Below, in pieces: positions 15,435 to 23,759 of a stretch of 64,000 bases of DNA. Source of the DNA: Dietzia sp032248695 (lineage in GTDB: Bacteria; Actinomycetota; Actinomycetes; Mycobacteriales; Mycobacteriaceae); NCBI RefSeq assembly GCF_032248695.1, contig NZ_JAVHXC010000005.1, positions 1 through 64,000 of the forward strand, in the 5' to 3' direction. The notes below the pieces were generated by a model. That model did no database searches. It was not told the origin of the DNA and saw nothing but the letters and a program-made list of their open reading frames with translations. A program made the translations under genes and the position numbers. Within the stretch, counting starts at the first letter, position 1; each line of letters begins with the position of its first letter.

Positions 15435-17006
15435 TCAGTTCACGCAGGGTACGTCCGTGCCGCCCGCGTCGAAGGTCGGCCGCTGGGCGATGGAGGGCGG
15501 CAGCGGCGCGTAGGTGGTGGTGGCGGGGGAGTAGGACTCGGTGGCGGCGGCCTCCCCGGTGGGGCCGCTGTAGTCGTCGGCCAGCACCACGCGGACGGTG
15601 CCGGCGGGGAGCGCGGGGTCCACCTGGACCGGCAGGCCGCCGAGCGCGTCGGAGACGGCGAACGCGGCGGGGTCGTCGGCGGAGCCCGCCGCGACGTGCG
15701 AGGTGTAGGCGGCGGCGGGGTCGGTGAGCAGGTCACCGGTCATGTAGCCCAGTTCGGTGAGGGCGCCGGAGACGCGGGCGGCCAGCCCGTCGATCGCGGT
15801 GGTGTTGACCACCGACACCGCGACGGACGCGGGGTCGACGCCGGGGCCGCCCGGGGCGGGGGCGTCGGCGTCGCCCTCGGGGGCCTCCTCGTCGCCCTCG
15901 GTGCTGGCGAAGCCCGCGACGAACTCCGACACCTGGGCGGGGTCGGCGGTGACGATGGACTCGCCCCACTCGGTGAACGAGTCGATGCTGGTGACGGGGA
16001 TGGTCTCGAAGCGGACGTTGCCGCCGCTGATGTCCTGGAGCTTGAGGGCGAAGTCGACGAAGTCCCAGTTCTCGTCGATGACGAAGGACCGCTTGGCGGC
16101 GTCGACCAGCGCGGAGAGCTTGGTGGGGTCGGTAAGTGTCCCGGCCGAGAGGATCTTCTTGACGAGCTGGGACATGAACGCCTGCTGGCGGACGATGCGG
16201 TCGAGGTCGCCGGCCGGCAGATCGTGGCGCTGGCGGACGAAGCTCAGCGCGTCCGAACCGGACACGGTCTGCACGCCCGCGTCGAAGTTCGCGCCGGACA
16301 ACGGCTCGTTGACGGGTGCGTTGAGGCACACGGGCACACCGCCGACCGCGTCGGTGAGGAGGACGAAGCCGAGCAGTCCGATCTCCGCGTAGTGGTCCGC
16401 CCGCACGCCGGTGAGGTCGCCGACGGCGTTGATCAGACCGTTGCGGCCCGCCTCGACGGCGGCGCGCTGGTCGTCCTCGGTGAGCGCGCCCTCGGGGTCC
16501 GAGGCGACGGCCCGGTCGAGGTAGGCGTTCTTGTTGGCCGCGTACACGCCGTTGATCTTGCTGCCGCCGACGGTGCTGGTCTCCACGTAGACGTCACGGG
16601 GGATGGAGATCGCCGTGGCCGAGCTGCCGTCCTCGGGGATGCGGACGAGCAGGATCGTGTCGGTGTTCTCCCCGTCCTCCTCGCCGGTGCGGATGGTGGC
16701 CAGTTCCTCCTGGCTGAGCGGGTTGCCCTGGGCGTCGGTCCGGTTGTCGGTGCCGACCAGCAGGATGTCCACCGCGCCGTCGAGCCCGCCGTCGCCCACG
16801 TCCAGGCCCCCGGCCGAGGACAGGTCGGCGCTGAGGCCGTTGACGAGCGACCAGCCGACACCGGTGACGACCAGGCACACGGCCGAGACGAGTGCGGCGA
16901 ACACGCGACCGATACGGGCGGCCACCGGACGTGCGGGGGTGGCGTGGCGCCTGCCCCGCGCCCGGCTGTGGGCGCGACGGGGAGACACTGGCAGCTCGGC
17001 GCTCAT
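15435..17006 (-). CDS. LCP (LytR-CpsA-Psr) family cell-wall ligase
   Basis: Membrane-anchored enzyme expected to transfer a lipid-linked glycan, in mycolata arabinogalactan, onto peptidoglycan. The 523-residue protein has an arginine-rich cytoplasmic start, one membrane helix at about residues 34-56, then the LCP domain: DILLVGTDNRTD, ENTDTILLVRI, SIPRDVYVET, KINGVYAAN and SFVRQRHDLPAGDLDRIVRQ with the arginines that hold the pyrophosphate. A LytR_C domain follows an acidic/proline linker (VAVSVVNTTAIDGLAARVSG). It is the likely counterpart of Rv3267. It is divergent from the WbbL-like gene, also involved in the arabinogalactan linkage. Confidence 0.92.
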   Translation of the reverse strand: MSAELPVSPRRAHSRARGRRHATPARPVAARIGRVFAALVSAVCLVVTGVGWSLVNGLSADLSSAGGLDVGDGGLDGAVDILLVGTDNRTDAQGNPLSQEELATIRTGEEDGENTDTILLVRIPEDGSSATAISIPRDVYVETSTVGGSKINGVYAANKNAYLDRAVASDPEGALTEDDQRAAVEAGRNGLINAVGDLTGVRADHYAEIGLLGFVLLTDAVGGVPVCLNAPVNEPLSGANFDAGVQTVSGSDALSFVRQRHDLPAGDLDRIVRQQAFMSQLVKKILSAGTLTDPTKLSALVDAAKRSFVIDENWDFVDFALKLQDISGGNVRFETIPVTSIDSFTEWGESIVTADPAQVSEFVAGFASTEGDEEAPEGDADAPAPGGPGVDPASVAVSVVNTTAIDGLAARVSGALTELGYMTGDLLTDPAAAYTSHVAAGSADDPAAFAVSDALGGLPVQVDPALPAGTVRVVLADDYSGPTGEAAATESYSPATTTYAPLPPSIAQRPTFDAGGTDVPCVN

Positions 17007-17121
17007 CCACCGTCCTTGTCCTCGGATAACGGGGCCGCTCGAGGCCGCCGACGATCATCCCACGGTACCGCGCCGCGCGCCGGGCGCCGGAATCGACGGG
17101 CCGCGTCGTAGGGTGTTGCGC

Positions 17122-18000
17122 GTGACGACCCGACTACCCGTCGTGACGGTGACGTACTCGCCGGGCGACCACCTCCGAAGCTTCGTCGAGACCCTTCCGG
17201 GGGCCACCTCCCGGCCCGTGGCGCTGGTGATGGCGGACAACGGGTCGACCGACGGTGTCCCCGAGGCGGTCGCCGCCGAGCACGGCTTCGCGGAGTTCCT
17301 CCCCACCGGGGGCAACCTCGGTTACGGCACCGCCATCAACCGGGCGGTGACCGAGATCGCCGCCCGCCCGGAGGATTTCGACCAGGAGTTCGTCCTGGTG
17401 GTCAACCCCGACGTGACCTTCGAGCCCGGGTCGGTGGACGCCCTGCTCGCCGCCGCCCGGCGGTGGCCCCGGGCGGCCGCGTTCGGTCCGCGGATCTCGG
17501 AGGCCGACGGGTCGGTGTACCCGTCGGCACGGTCGGTGCCGCGACTCGGCGCCGGGATCGGTCACGCACTGCTGGGGCAGGTGTGGCCTGGGAACCCGTG
17601 GACCGCCCACTATCTCGACGGTGCGGACATGGAGACGGAGAGGACCGCGGGCTGGCTGTCCGGGTCCTGCCTGCTGCTGCGCCGCGAGGCGTTCGACGCG
17701 CTCGGCGGGTTCGACGAGCGCTACTTCATGTACCTCGAGGACGTGGACCTGGGGGACCGGCTCGGCAGGGCCGGGTGGCAGAACGTCTACGTCCCGGACG
17801 CCGTCATCCACCACGACCAGGGTCACGCGGCGAAGACGGTGCCCGAGTTCACCCTCCGCGCCCACCACCGCAGCGCCTACCTCTTCCAGGCCGACAGGCA
17901 CCCACGGACCTGGCAGGCACCGATACGCTGGGCCCTCAAGGTGGGCCTGGAACTCCGGTGCCGCCTCGCGATCCGGTCCGCCCGGCGCGCCGCCCGCTGA
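17122..18000 (+). CDS. wbbL: WbbL-like rhamnosyltransferase (GT2)
   Basis: Expected to add rhamnose from dTDP-rhamnose to GlcNAc-diphospho-decaprenol, building the linker that joins arabinogalactan to peptidoglycan. The 292-residue GT-A protein shows MADNGSTDG, NLGYGTAINRAV, the metal-binding VVNPDVTFEPGS, and the acceptor-side SGSCLLLRREAFDALGGFDE followed by YLEDVDLGDRL. The GTG at 17122 follows TAGGGT (17109-17114) by seven bases, so the transcript is probably leaderless. Assignment to WbbL rather than another GT2 rests on synteny with Rv3265c. The rmlD gene that flanks it in M. tuberculosis is not present here. Confidence 0.82.
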   Translation: MTTRLPVVTVTYSPGDHLRSFVETLPGATSRPVALVMADNGSTDGVPEAVAAEHGFAEFLPTGGNLGYGTAINRAVTEIAARPEDFDQEFVLVVNPDVTFEPGSVDALLAAARRWPRAAAFGPRISEADGSVYPSARSVPRLGAGIGHALLGQVWPGNPWTAHYLDGADMETERTAGWLSGSCLLLRREAFDALGGFDERYFMYLEDVDLGDRLGRAGWQNVYVPDAVIHHDQGHAAKTVPEFTLRAHHRSAYLFQADRHPRTWQAPIRWALKVGLELRCRLAIRSARRAAR

Positions 18001-18107
18001 CCGCGCGGCGCGCGGAACCGACCGATGACGAACGACCGACACCCACCCGCCGCCCGGCGGGCGGCGCGAACGCCGCCCCCGGGCCCGACGACCGCAGGAG
18101 CTGCATC

Positions 18108-19223
18108 GTGACCTCGACGACCACCGGGAGCGCCACGACCGACGACGACCTGATCGCCGACACCGAGGCGGTGGTGCTGGTCGGCGGCAAGGGCACCCGG
18201 CTGCGGCCGCTGACGATCTCCGCGCCGAAGCCCATGCTGCCCACGGCGGGCCTGCCGTTCCTCACCCACCTGCTCTCGCGGATCCGCGCGGCGGGCATCC
18301 GCCGCGTCGTCCTGGGCACGTCGTTCAAGGCGGAGGTGTTCGAGGAGCACTTCGGTGACGGGTCGGACCTGGACCTGGACATCTCCTACGTGGTGGAGAG
18401 CGAGCCGCTGGGCACCGGCGGTGGCATCCGCAACGTCCTGCCCGCGCTCACCGCCTCGACGGTCATGGTGTTCAACGGCGACGTGCTGGGCGGGACGGAC
18501 CTGCGGGACATCCTGGCCCTGCACCGCGCCAAGGACGCCGATCTGACCATGCACCTCGTGCGGGTCTCGGACCCGCGCGCCTTCGGCTGTGTCACCACCG
18601 ACGCCGACGGCCGCGTGCAGGAGTTCCTCGAGAAGACGCAGGATCCGCCGACCGACCAGATCAACGCCGGCTGCTACGTCTTCCGCCGCGAGCTCATCGA
18701 GCAGATCCCCGCGGGCCAGCCGGTCTCGGTGGAGCGCGAGACGTTCCCCCAGCTGCTGGGCGAGGGTCGGCGCGTCTACGGCTTCGTGGACTCGGCCTAC
18801 TGGCGCGACATGGGCACCCCCGAGGACTTCGTCCGCGGCTCCTCGGACCTGGTGCGCGGCATCGCCCCGTCGCCCGCGCTGGACGGCCACGCGGGGGAGG
18901 CTCTCGTCCACGAGGGCGCCGGGGTCGGGGCGGGCGCGGTGCTCGTCGGCGGGACGGTCGTGGGCCGGGGCGCCGAGATCGGCGCCGGGGCCCGCCTGGA
19001 CGGCGCGGTGGTCTTCGACGGCGCGCGCATCGAGGCCGGCGCGACCGTCGAGCGGTCGATCATCGGGTTCGGGGCGCGAATCGGCCACCGGGCCCTGGTG
19101 CGTGACGGCGTGATCGGTGACGGCGCCGTGGTCGGTGCCCGCTGCGAGCTCCTGCGCGGGGCGCGCGTGTGGCCGGGCGTCCAGATCCCGGACGGCGGGA
19201 TCCGCTACTCCACCGACATGTGA
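18108..19223 (+). CDS. Mannose-1-phosphate guanylyltransferase
   Basis: Makes GDP-mannose from mannose 1-phosphate and GTP. The 371-residue product has the nucleotidyltransferase start AVVLVGGKGTRLRPLT with the signature lysine in SAPKPMLPTAG, the FNGDVLGGTD metal site, and a C-terminal left-handed beta-helix (GAEIGAGARLDGAVVFDGA and similar hexapeptides). The GTG at 18108 follows caggag. M. tuberculosis calls its orthologue (Rv3264c) manB and some databases rmlA2 or manC, so no symbol is given. With manB and manA of this window it completes GDP-mannose supply. Confidence 0.85.
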   Translation: MTSTTTGSATTDDDLIADTEAVVLVGGKGTRLRPLTISAPKPMLPTAGLPFLTHLLSRIRAAGIRRVVLGTSFKAEVFEEHFGDGSDLDLDISYVVESEPLGTGGGIRNVLPALTASTVMVFNGDVLGGTDLRDILALHRAKDADLTMHLVRVSDPRAFGCVTTDADGRVQEFLEKTQDPPTDQINAGCYVFRRELIEQIPAGQPVSVERETFPQLLGEGRRVYGFVDSAYWRDMGTPEDFVRGSSDLVRGIAPSPALDGHAGEALVHEGAGVGAGAVLVGGTVVGRGAEIGAGARLDGAVVFDGARIEAGATVERSIIGFGARIGHRALVRDGVIGDGAVVGARCELLRGARVWPGVQIPDGGIRYSTDM

Positions 19224-19256
19224 CCGCCCCCGGCACCGGCATGTGACCGCCCCCCC
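19211..19256. repeat. 23-bp tandem duplication at a gene end
   Basis: The stretch from caccgacatgtgaccgcccc (19211-19233) is repeated once as caccggcatgtgaccgcccc (19234-19256). The first copy contains the stop codon of the guanylyltransferase gene; the second therefore carries a spare in-line copy of the same terminal bases. The gap to the convergent fbiB end is otherwise empty. Confidence 0.7.
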
Positions 19257-19269
19257 GGCCGGGCGGCGG

Positions 19270-20694
19270 CTACTCCACCGTGAGGAAGGCGTCCCCGGCC
19301 GGGCGCGGCTCGCGCGACGGGACCGGCTCGGCCGGGAACCCCACCGCGACCGCGCCCAGCGGCCGCCAGGATGCCGGCAGGCCCAGCTCGCGGCGCGTGG
19401 TGTCGGCGGCGAAGATCGTCGAGCCCACCCAGCACGACCCGAGGCCCCGCGCGGCCAGCGCGACGAGCAGGGACTGCACCGCCGCGCCGCCCGCGACCGT
19501 GAACATGGTCTCCTCGCAGGCCGCGCGCCGGGCGTCGGGGTAGTCGTGGGCACCGGCGGCGTCGTCGACGAACGGCACGATCAGCTCGGGGCTCGTGCGC
19601 AGCAGGTCGCCGCGGGCGAGCCGCCGCGCGAGGACCTCGCCGGTGTGCCCGTCGGCGCGCAGGTCCCGTTCCCAGTCCGCACGCAGCGCGTCGAGCAGCC
19701 GCGTGCGCGCGTCGCCCGCGACGCGGACGAACCGGATCGGCGTGCTGTGGTGCGGCGCCGGCGCGGTGAGGGCGTCGGCCACGGCCTCGGCCAGCGCGAC
19801 GGCGGGCACGGGTTCGTCCGAGAAGCGGCGCACCGAGCGACGGGCCGGGACGGCCTCGCGTCGCCCCTGCGCCAGCGCCTCGGCGGTGCCCAACCGGAAC
19901 AGATCCGACGAGCCGTGTCTGACCAGGTCCCGGGCCCGCCGGGGGACGTCCACCTCGTCGTCGTCGCCCTCGTCGTCCACCAGGAGGTGGCCCACGCCCC
20001 GCACCACGGCGACGGGACGGGCCCCGAGCTTGCCCTTGACGAGGTCGGCGGCCGAGGCGATCTCGTCGGCCACGGCGACGTCGGTGACGAGCAGCTCGTT
20101 GCCCTGGCGGTCGACCGCGCCGTCGTAACCCACCGACACGCGCAGTCCGGCGGCGCCGATGGCCATGTCGATCTGCCCCGTCCGCCACGCGCGGCCCATG
20201 GTGTCGGTGACGACCACGGCCACTCGCGCGCCGGTCAGGTCGCGCAGCCCCCGGGCGAGGTCCGCGGCGGAGGCGTCGGGGTCCTCGGGCAGGAGGGCGA
20301 GTTCGCGCGCGTCGACGTTCGAGCCGTCCACCCCCGCGGCGGCCTGCACGATGCCCAGCCGGTTCTCGGTGATGAGGGTGCGGTTGACGCGCGCCACGAC
20401 GCGCACGGACTCGGCGTCGACGAGCCTCCGCCGCAGGGCGTCGCGCTGCTCGGGGTCGGTGGGGGCGGCCACGATCCGGCCCTCGACCTTGGACAGGACC
20501 TTCGAGGTGAGGACCACGACGTCGCCGTCGACGAGGCCGTGCGGGTCGGCGGTGAGCGCGTCGGCGAGTACGCGGGCGAGGTCGTCGCCGGGGCGGAACT
20601 CGGGCAGGCCGTCGGGTGCCCACATCCTCACGTCGGCGGGGGCCGCGTGCTCGATGGTGCGGCGGCGGATCTCGGGGACGGCGCCGTCGGTCAC
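19270..20694 (-). CDS. fbiB: Coenzyme F420 gamma-glutamyl ligase, bifunctional
   Basis: Adds the glutamate tail to F420-0 and, through its second domain, reduces dehydro-F420-0. The 474-residue protein joins a CofE-like ligase (DGLPEFRPGDDLARVLADAL, VVVLTSKVLSKVEGR, VVVTDTMGRAWRTGQIDMAIG) to a C-terminal nitroreductase-type FMN domain from about residue 255 (RRSVRRFSDEPVP, SWRPLGAVAVGFPAEP). This two-domain form is the actinobacterial FbiB. The GTG at 20694 overlaps the fbiA stop by four bases (GTGA), so translation is coupled. Products of the operon serve F420-dependent oxidoreductases. Confidence 0.94.
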   Translation of the reverse strand: MTDGAVPEIRRRTIEHAAPADVRMWAPDGLPEFRPGDDLARVLADALTADPHGLVDGDVVVLTSKVLSKVEGRIVAAPTDPEQRDALRRRLVDAESVRVVARVNRTLITENRLGIVQAAAGVDGSNVDARELALLPEDPDASAADLARGLRDLTGARVAVVVTDTMGRAWRTGQIDMAIGAAGLRVSVGYDGAVDRQGNELLVTDVAVADEIASAADLVKGKLGARPVAVVRGVGHLLVDDEGDDDEVDVPRRARDLVRHGSSDLFRLGTAEALAQGRREAVPARRSVRRFSDEPVPAVALAEAVADALTAPAPHHSTPIRFVRVAGDARTRLLDALRADWERDLRADGHTGEVLARRLARGDLLRTSPELIVPFVDDAAGAHDYPDARRAACEETMFTVAGGAAVQSLLVALAARGLGSCWVGSTIFAADTTRRELGLPASWRPLGAVAVGFPAEPVPSREPRPAGDAFLTVE

Positions 20695-21791
20695 CGCGCG
20701 CCCCGCCGGGGGACCTCGAGGCCGGCCAGGTCGATCGCGGCGGCGAGCATGTCCGCCGTGGCGTCGGGGTCGGTCATGAGCAGCGGCACCTCGCGGACGG
20801 TGACGCCGTCGACGGCGCCGGAGCCGTCGGTGGGGCCGTCCCCGGGGGCAACCAGCCAGCCGTCGAGGAGCCCGGTGCCCGAGCGCGCGCCGTAGTGGCG
20901 CGCGACCTCGGTGGCCGAGGTCTCGACGCCGATCGCGGTGAGACACGCGTCGGCCATGCCGCGCAGGACCGCGCCGCCGATGATCGGGCTGACGCCCACG
21001 ACGGGCGCGGGGGTGGAGCGCAGCGCGGCGCGCATCCCGGGTACCGCGAGGATCGCGCCGACGGAGACCACGGGGTTGGAAGGGGCGACGACGACGAGGT
21101 CCGCCGTCTCGATGGCCTCGAGGACCTCGGGAGTGGGGGTGGCGGAATCCGCGCCGATCTGCACGAAGCCGGAGGGCGGCAGTTGCGCCCGGTGCTTGAC
21201 CCACCACTCCTGGAAGTGGATCGCGCGCGAGCCGGCGGGGGATCCGCTCGCGCCCTCCGCGCCGGCCCCGCCGTCCGCGCCGATTTCGCCGTTCGCGCCG
21301 GTTCCGCCCTGCGCGCCGCCGGCGGCGTCGGTCACGACGACGTGGGTCTCGCAGCGGTCGTCGGTGACGGGCAGCAGTCTCACCCCGGGGGACCAGCGGG
21401 CGCACAGGGCCTCGGTGACATCGGTGAGGCGGTAGCCCGCGTCGAGCATCTGGGTGCGCACGAGGTGGGTGGCGAGGTCCTTGTCGCCGAGGCCGAACCA
21501 GTCGGGCTGGACGCCGTAGGCCGCGAGCTCGTCCCGGCAGTTCCACGTCTCGCCGGCGTGGCCCCAGCCGCGCTCGGGATCGATGCCCCCGCCGAGGGTG
21601 TACATGCACGTGTCGAGGTCGGGGCAGATCCGGACGCCGTGCATCCAGGCGTCGTCGCCGACGTTGACCACCGCGTCGATACGGTGGGGGGAGTCGGCGC
21701 GGGCCGCGACCTCGTCCAGTCCGAGCAGTCGGCGGGCGCCGAGGAGGAAACGGGCGCCACCGACGCCGCCGGCCAGAACACAGATCTTCAC
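20691..21791 (-). CDS. fbiA: 2-phospho-L-lactate transferase (F420-0 synthesis)
   Basis: Transfers a phosphoenolpyruvyl- or phospholactyl-guanosine unit onto Fo, giving dehydro-F420-0 or F420-0. The 366-residue product has the CofD-family start KICVLAGGVGGARFLLG, VNVGDDAWMHGVRICPDLDT, GRR-like WGHAGETWNC, and VVVAPSNPVVSVGAILAVPG. The GTG at 21791 was chosen because the family starts exactly there; the frame runs open further upstream but that part is low-complexity and contains a DNA repeat. An insertion of about 28 Gly/Ala-rich residues (around 21232-21330) precedes RAIHFQEWWVKHRA and is not typical of the family. Confidence 0.93.
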   Translation of the reverse strand: MKICVLAGGVGGARFLLGARRLLGLDEVAARADSPHRIDAVVNVGDDAWMHGVRICPDLDTCMYTLGGGIDPERGWGHAGETWNCRDELAAYGVQPDWFGLGDKDLATHLVRTQMLDAGYRLTDVTEALCARWSPGVRLLPVTDDRCETHVVVTDAAGGAQGGTGANGEIGADGGAGAEGASGSPAGSRAIHFQEWWVKHRAQLPPSGFVQIGADSATPTPEVLEAIETADLVVVAPSNPVVSVGAILAVPGMRAALRSTPAPVVGVSPIIGGAVLRGMADACLTAIGVETSATEVARHYGARSGTGLLDGWLVAPGDGPTDGSGAVDGVTVREVPLLMTDPDATADMLAAAIDLAGLEVPRRGAR

Positions 21792-22069
21792 GGTGACGAG
21801 AGTAGTGACGCGGCCGGGGGAGCGGGCCCGGTGGGCCACGCCAGCGGCCGCCCGCCTCGTCGCGCGGCTCGTCGCCCGGCTCGGCCGGGGTGCCGGCCCG
21901 CTGTGGTTCGGGAGCCTGCCCGCCGTGGCTCGGGTGCCTGCCCGCTGCGGTTCGGGTGCCTGCCCGCCGTGGCTCGGGAGCCGGGGCGACGTGTGCCCCA
22001 TGCCACATCCGCGGCGGCGTGTCGCCGGTCATAGCCGGAGGCGAAAATGGTAGCTCTCACCGATTTCGC
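21792..22069. repeat. Intergenic stretch with four 22-bp tandem repeats
   Basis: Between fbiA and whiB2. Four tandem copies of a 22-bp unit (consensus tgcccgccgtggctcgggtg plus cc) occupy 21895-21916, 21917-21938, 21939-21960 and 21961-21982, with alternating g/a and c/t variants. They lie about 100 bases upstream of the fbiA start. Nothing else was recognised up to the whiB2 promoter. Confidence 0.75.
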
Positions 22070-22102
22070 TTGACCTGCGCGGCTTGCATGTGTGTAATCA
22101 CA
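22070..22102 (+). promoter_or_regulatory. whiB2 promoter
   Basis: TTGACC (22070-22075), a 17-base spacer and TGTAAT (22093-22098) form a textbook sigma-A-type promoter. A short palindrome TGTG-taat-CACA (22091-22102) overlaps the -10 and could be an operator. A start near 22105 leaves a leader of about 137 bases before the whiB2 ATG, unusually long for this window. Confidence 0.55.
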
Positions 22103-22241
22103 GGAGTGTCATTCCCTGGTGGGTGACGGTAAAACGACGTGACGGCCCCCGGACCGGCGCCGGGACCATGACGCCCCTCATGATCGCGCCTGCGACGGGC
22201 GCTCCAGCGCGGACCTCCGCACAAAAACGCAACACGAAGGG

Positions 22242-22553
22242 ATGACCGTGGATCGACAGTCACGCACCGTCGCGGGACCCGAGCTGGCCCTGGTCGACCT
22301 CGGTGTCTCCGGCCTGTTCATCGAGGACGAGCAGGAGAGCTGGCAGGACCGGGCCCTGTGCGCGCAGACCGATCCCGAGGCGTTCTTCCCCGAGAAGGGC
22401 GGCTCGACGCGCGAGGCCAAGAAGATCTGCACCGGATGCGAGGTCAAGGCGGAGTGCCTCGAGTACGCACTGGCCAACGACGAGCGGTTCGGCATCTGGG
22501 GCGGGTTGTCCGAGCGCGAGCGGCGACGCATCAAGCGCGACGCTGTCATGTGA
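22242..22553 (+). CDS. whiB2: WhiB-family iron-sulfur regulator WhiB2
   Basis: Iron-sulfur transcription factor of the WhiB2/WhmD/WhiB type, tied to septation and cell division in relatives. The 103-residue protein has the four cluster cysteines (DRALC, then KKICTGCEVKAEC) and the turn GIWGGLSERERRRIKR that contacts sigma factor and DNA. The ATG follows acgaaggg. An in-frame GTG two codons later is an alternative. Its position beside a divergent or opposite Rv3259-like gene and fbiA copies the mycobacterial order. Confidence 0.93.
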   Translation: MTVDRQSRTVAGPELALVDLGVSGLFIEDEQESWQDRALCAQTDPEAFFPEKGGSTREAKKICTGCEVKAECLEYALANDERFGIWGGLSERERRRIKRDAVM

Positions 22554-22555
22554 TC

Positions 22556-22575
22556 CGGGCGGTGTGATCCGCCCG
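22556..22575 (+). terminator. Hairpin just after whiB2
   Basis: cgggcgg (22556-22562) pairs perfectly with ccgcccg (22569-22575) around a 6-base loop, two bases after the whiB2 stop. There is no U-run. Confidence 0.5.
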
Positions 22576-22822
22576 CGCCGCCCCAGGGAGTCCGCGCCGC
22601 CCCGCGAACCCGCGCCACCCTGCATTCCGCGCCACCTGCAACCCTGACCGCCCCGCGCGGCGTCGTCTCCGACCGCACTCGCCGGGCGGTCCGCCCATTT
22701 CGGGGTGCCCGCGGGGTCGCGGCGCCGCCCCGTCCGGCCCTCACCGGCCTCGGCGGGACCGTCACCGGGCTGCCCGCATGCGCCGGCGTCCGCCGGCCCT
22801 GCCCCCGCGGCGGACCGATTCA
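22576..22822. other. Intergenic stretch, nothing recognised
   Basis: About 250 bases of GC-rich sequence with scattered short direct repeats (gcgccgccc, gcgccac). No gene, promoter or stable palindrome that I can support. Confidence 0.5.
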
Positions 22823-22930
22823 CAGCGCGACTGCCCCGACCTGTGCTGCCTGTCTGATCCGCGCTGGCAGGATGCACGCTCGCGGCGGGGTTGCGCTGGC
22901 GGTGTGGTCCATCGAGGGCGCGTAAGCCAC
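22823..22930 (+). repeat. Decayed single relative of the 219-bp repeat
   Basis: The stretch matches the palindromic half of the array unit at 1-917. Shared blocks in order are cagcgcga, tgtgctgcc (tatgctgcc in the array), cgcgctgg, gcggcgggg, and ggtgtggtccatcgag, the last in a 25-base block of near identity ending at 22916, and then cgtaag. About 16 bases are missing before the last block. Divergence and lack of tandem copies suggest an old solitary copy of a dispersed family. Confidence 0.75.
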
Positions 22931-23046
22931 AGAGGCAGCGCACCTGAGAGCGGATGCGATGGCGCGTTGCCCGCCGGCGGCCACCGCGGGTGCGAAACGG
23001 TCAGCCGGTGCGCCGAGGCGGCGGTATCACGCCGGGGCGGGCCGGT

Positions 23047-23640
23047 TCAGTGGTCGTCCGGGCCCGCCTCGACCTCGTCGGGCGAGATCTCGAGATGCTG
23101 GGAGACCAGCTCCACCAGCACCGAATAGATGAGATCCCGCAGATCGTCGCCCTCCGGGGCGCGCCGGGTCAGCGGCTTGCGGAACAGCACCAGCCGAGCA
23201 CGGGTCGGCTGCCCCGACCGGTCCACGCCCGCGGGGACGAGGCGCGCGAGGGGGACGTCCCCGTCCGCGACGACCTCCTCGGGCCAGGACTCCCCGGGCC
23301 GCAGCCGCATGCGCGGCACCATGTCCACGGCGAGGTCCAGGTGTACGAGCTGGGCGTGCCAGTGCTGGTCGATCTCGGCGAACGCCTCGAGTGCGGCGGC
23401 GTCGAACTCGGCGGACCGGCTGCGCCAGCGCGGGACCTCGGGCGGCAGGATCGGCCCCCGCGGGCCGTGGCCGCGGCGGTCCGCACGGCGGGAGGTCACC
23501 ACGCGGGGCCCGCGGCGTCCCGGGTCGCCGGGGAAATCCCGCACGGAGATCCGGCTGCCCGCGGCCACGTCGGACTGGCCGGCCCCCGGGATCGCGGTCC
23601 CGGTGGGCGGCCGTCCTGGTACCGGGGCGGTCGGGGTCAT
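23047..23640 (-). CDS. Degenerate metallopeptidase-family protein (Rv3259-like)
   Basis: A 197-residue protein matching the C-terminal domain of the small actinobacterial family annotated as metallopeptidase-like (Zincin_1/DUF1025 type). The conserved part starts near residue 90 (EFDAAALEAFAEIDQHW) and includes ARLVLFRKPLTRRAPEGDDLRDLIYSVLVELVSQHL. Where active members have HExxH, this protein has V-E-L-V-S, so no zinc site is visible and proteolysis is unlikely. The first 85 residues are Pro/Gly/Arg-rich and probably disordered. The ATG at 23640 gives a length near relatives plus that extension. Assignment rests on pattern and on synteny between whiB2 and the DUF3499 gene. Confidence 0.65.
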   Translation of the reverse strand: MTPTAPVPGRPPTGTAIPGAGQSDVAAGSRISVRDFPGDPGRRGPRVVTSRRADRRGHGPRGPILPPEVPRWRSRSAEFDAAALEAFAEIDQHWHAQLVHLDLAVDMVPRMRLRPGESWPEEVVADGDVPLARLVPAGVDRSGQPTRARLVLFRKPLTRRAPEGDDLRDLIYSVLVELVSQHLEISPDEVEAGPDDH

Positions 23641-23759
23641 GGCGCGAGGATAGCCCCGCCGGCGGCGGCCGCGTCGGACCGCACCGGGCGGGGCGTGTCC
23701 CGGCGCGGTGGGCGGGTCGCGGCCCACCCGGCCGGCCGACGGGGCTACGCTGGGGCCTC

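Noticed and set aside
19199..19212. ggatccgctactcc inside the guanylyltransferase gene, resembling the nested palindrome's half-site
   Set aside because: Single half-site in coding sequence without its partner arms; chance match likely.
22087..22102. CRP site at the whiB2 promoter
   Set aside because: TGTG-taat-CACA has only a 4-base centre; in the proper 16-base register the left half does not match the consensus.
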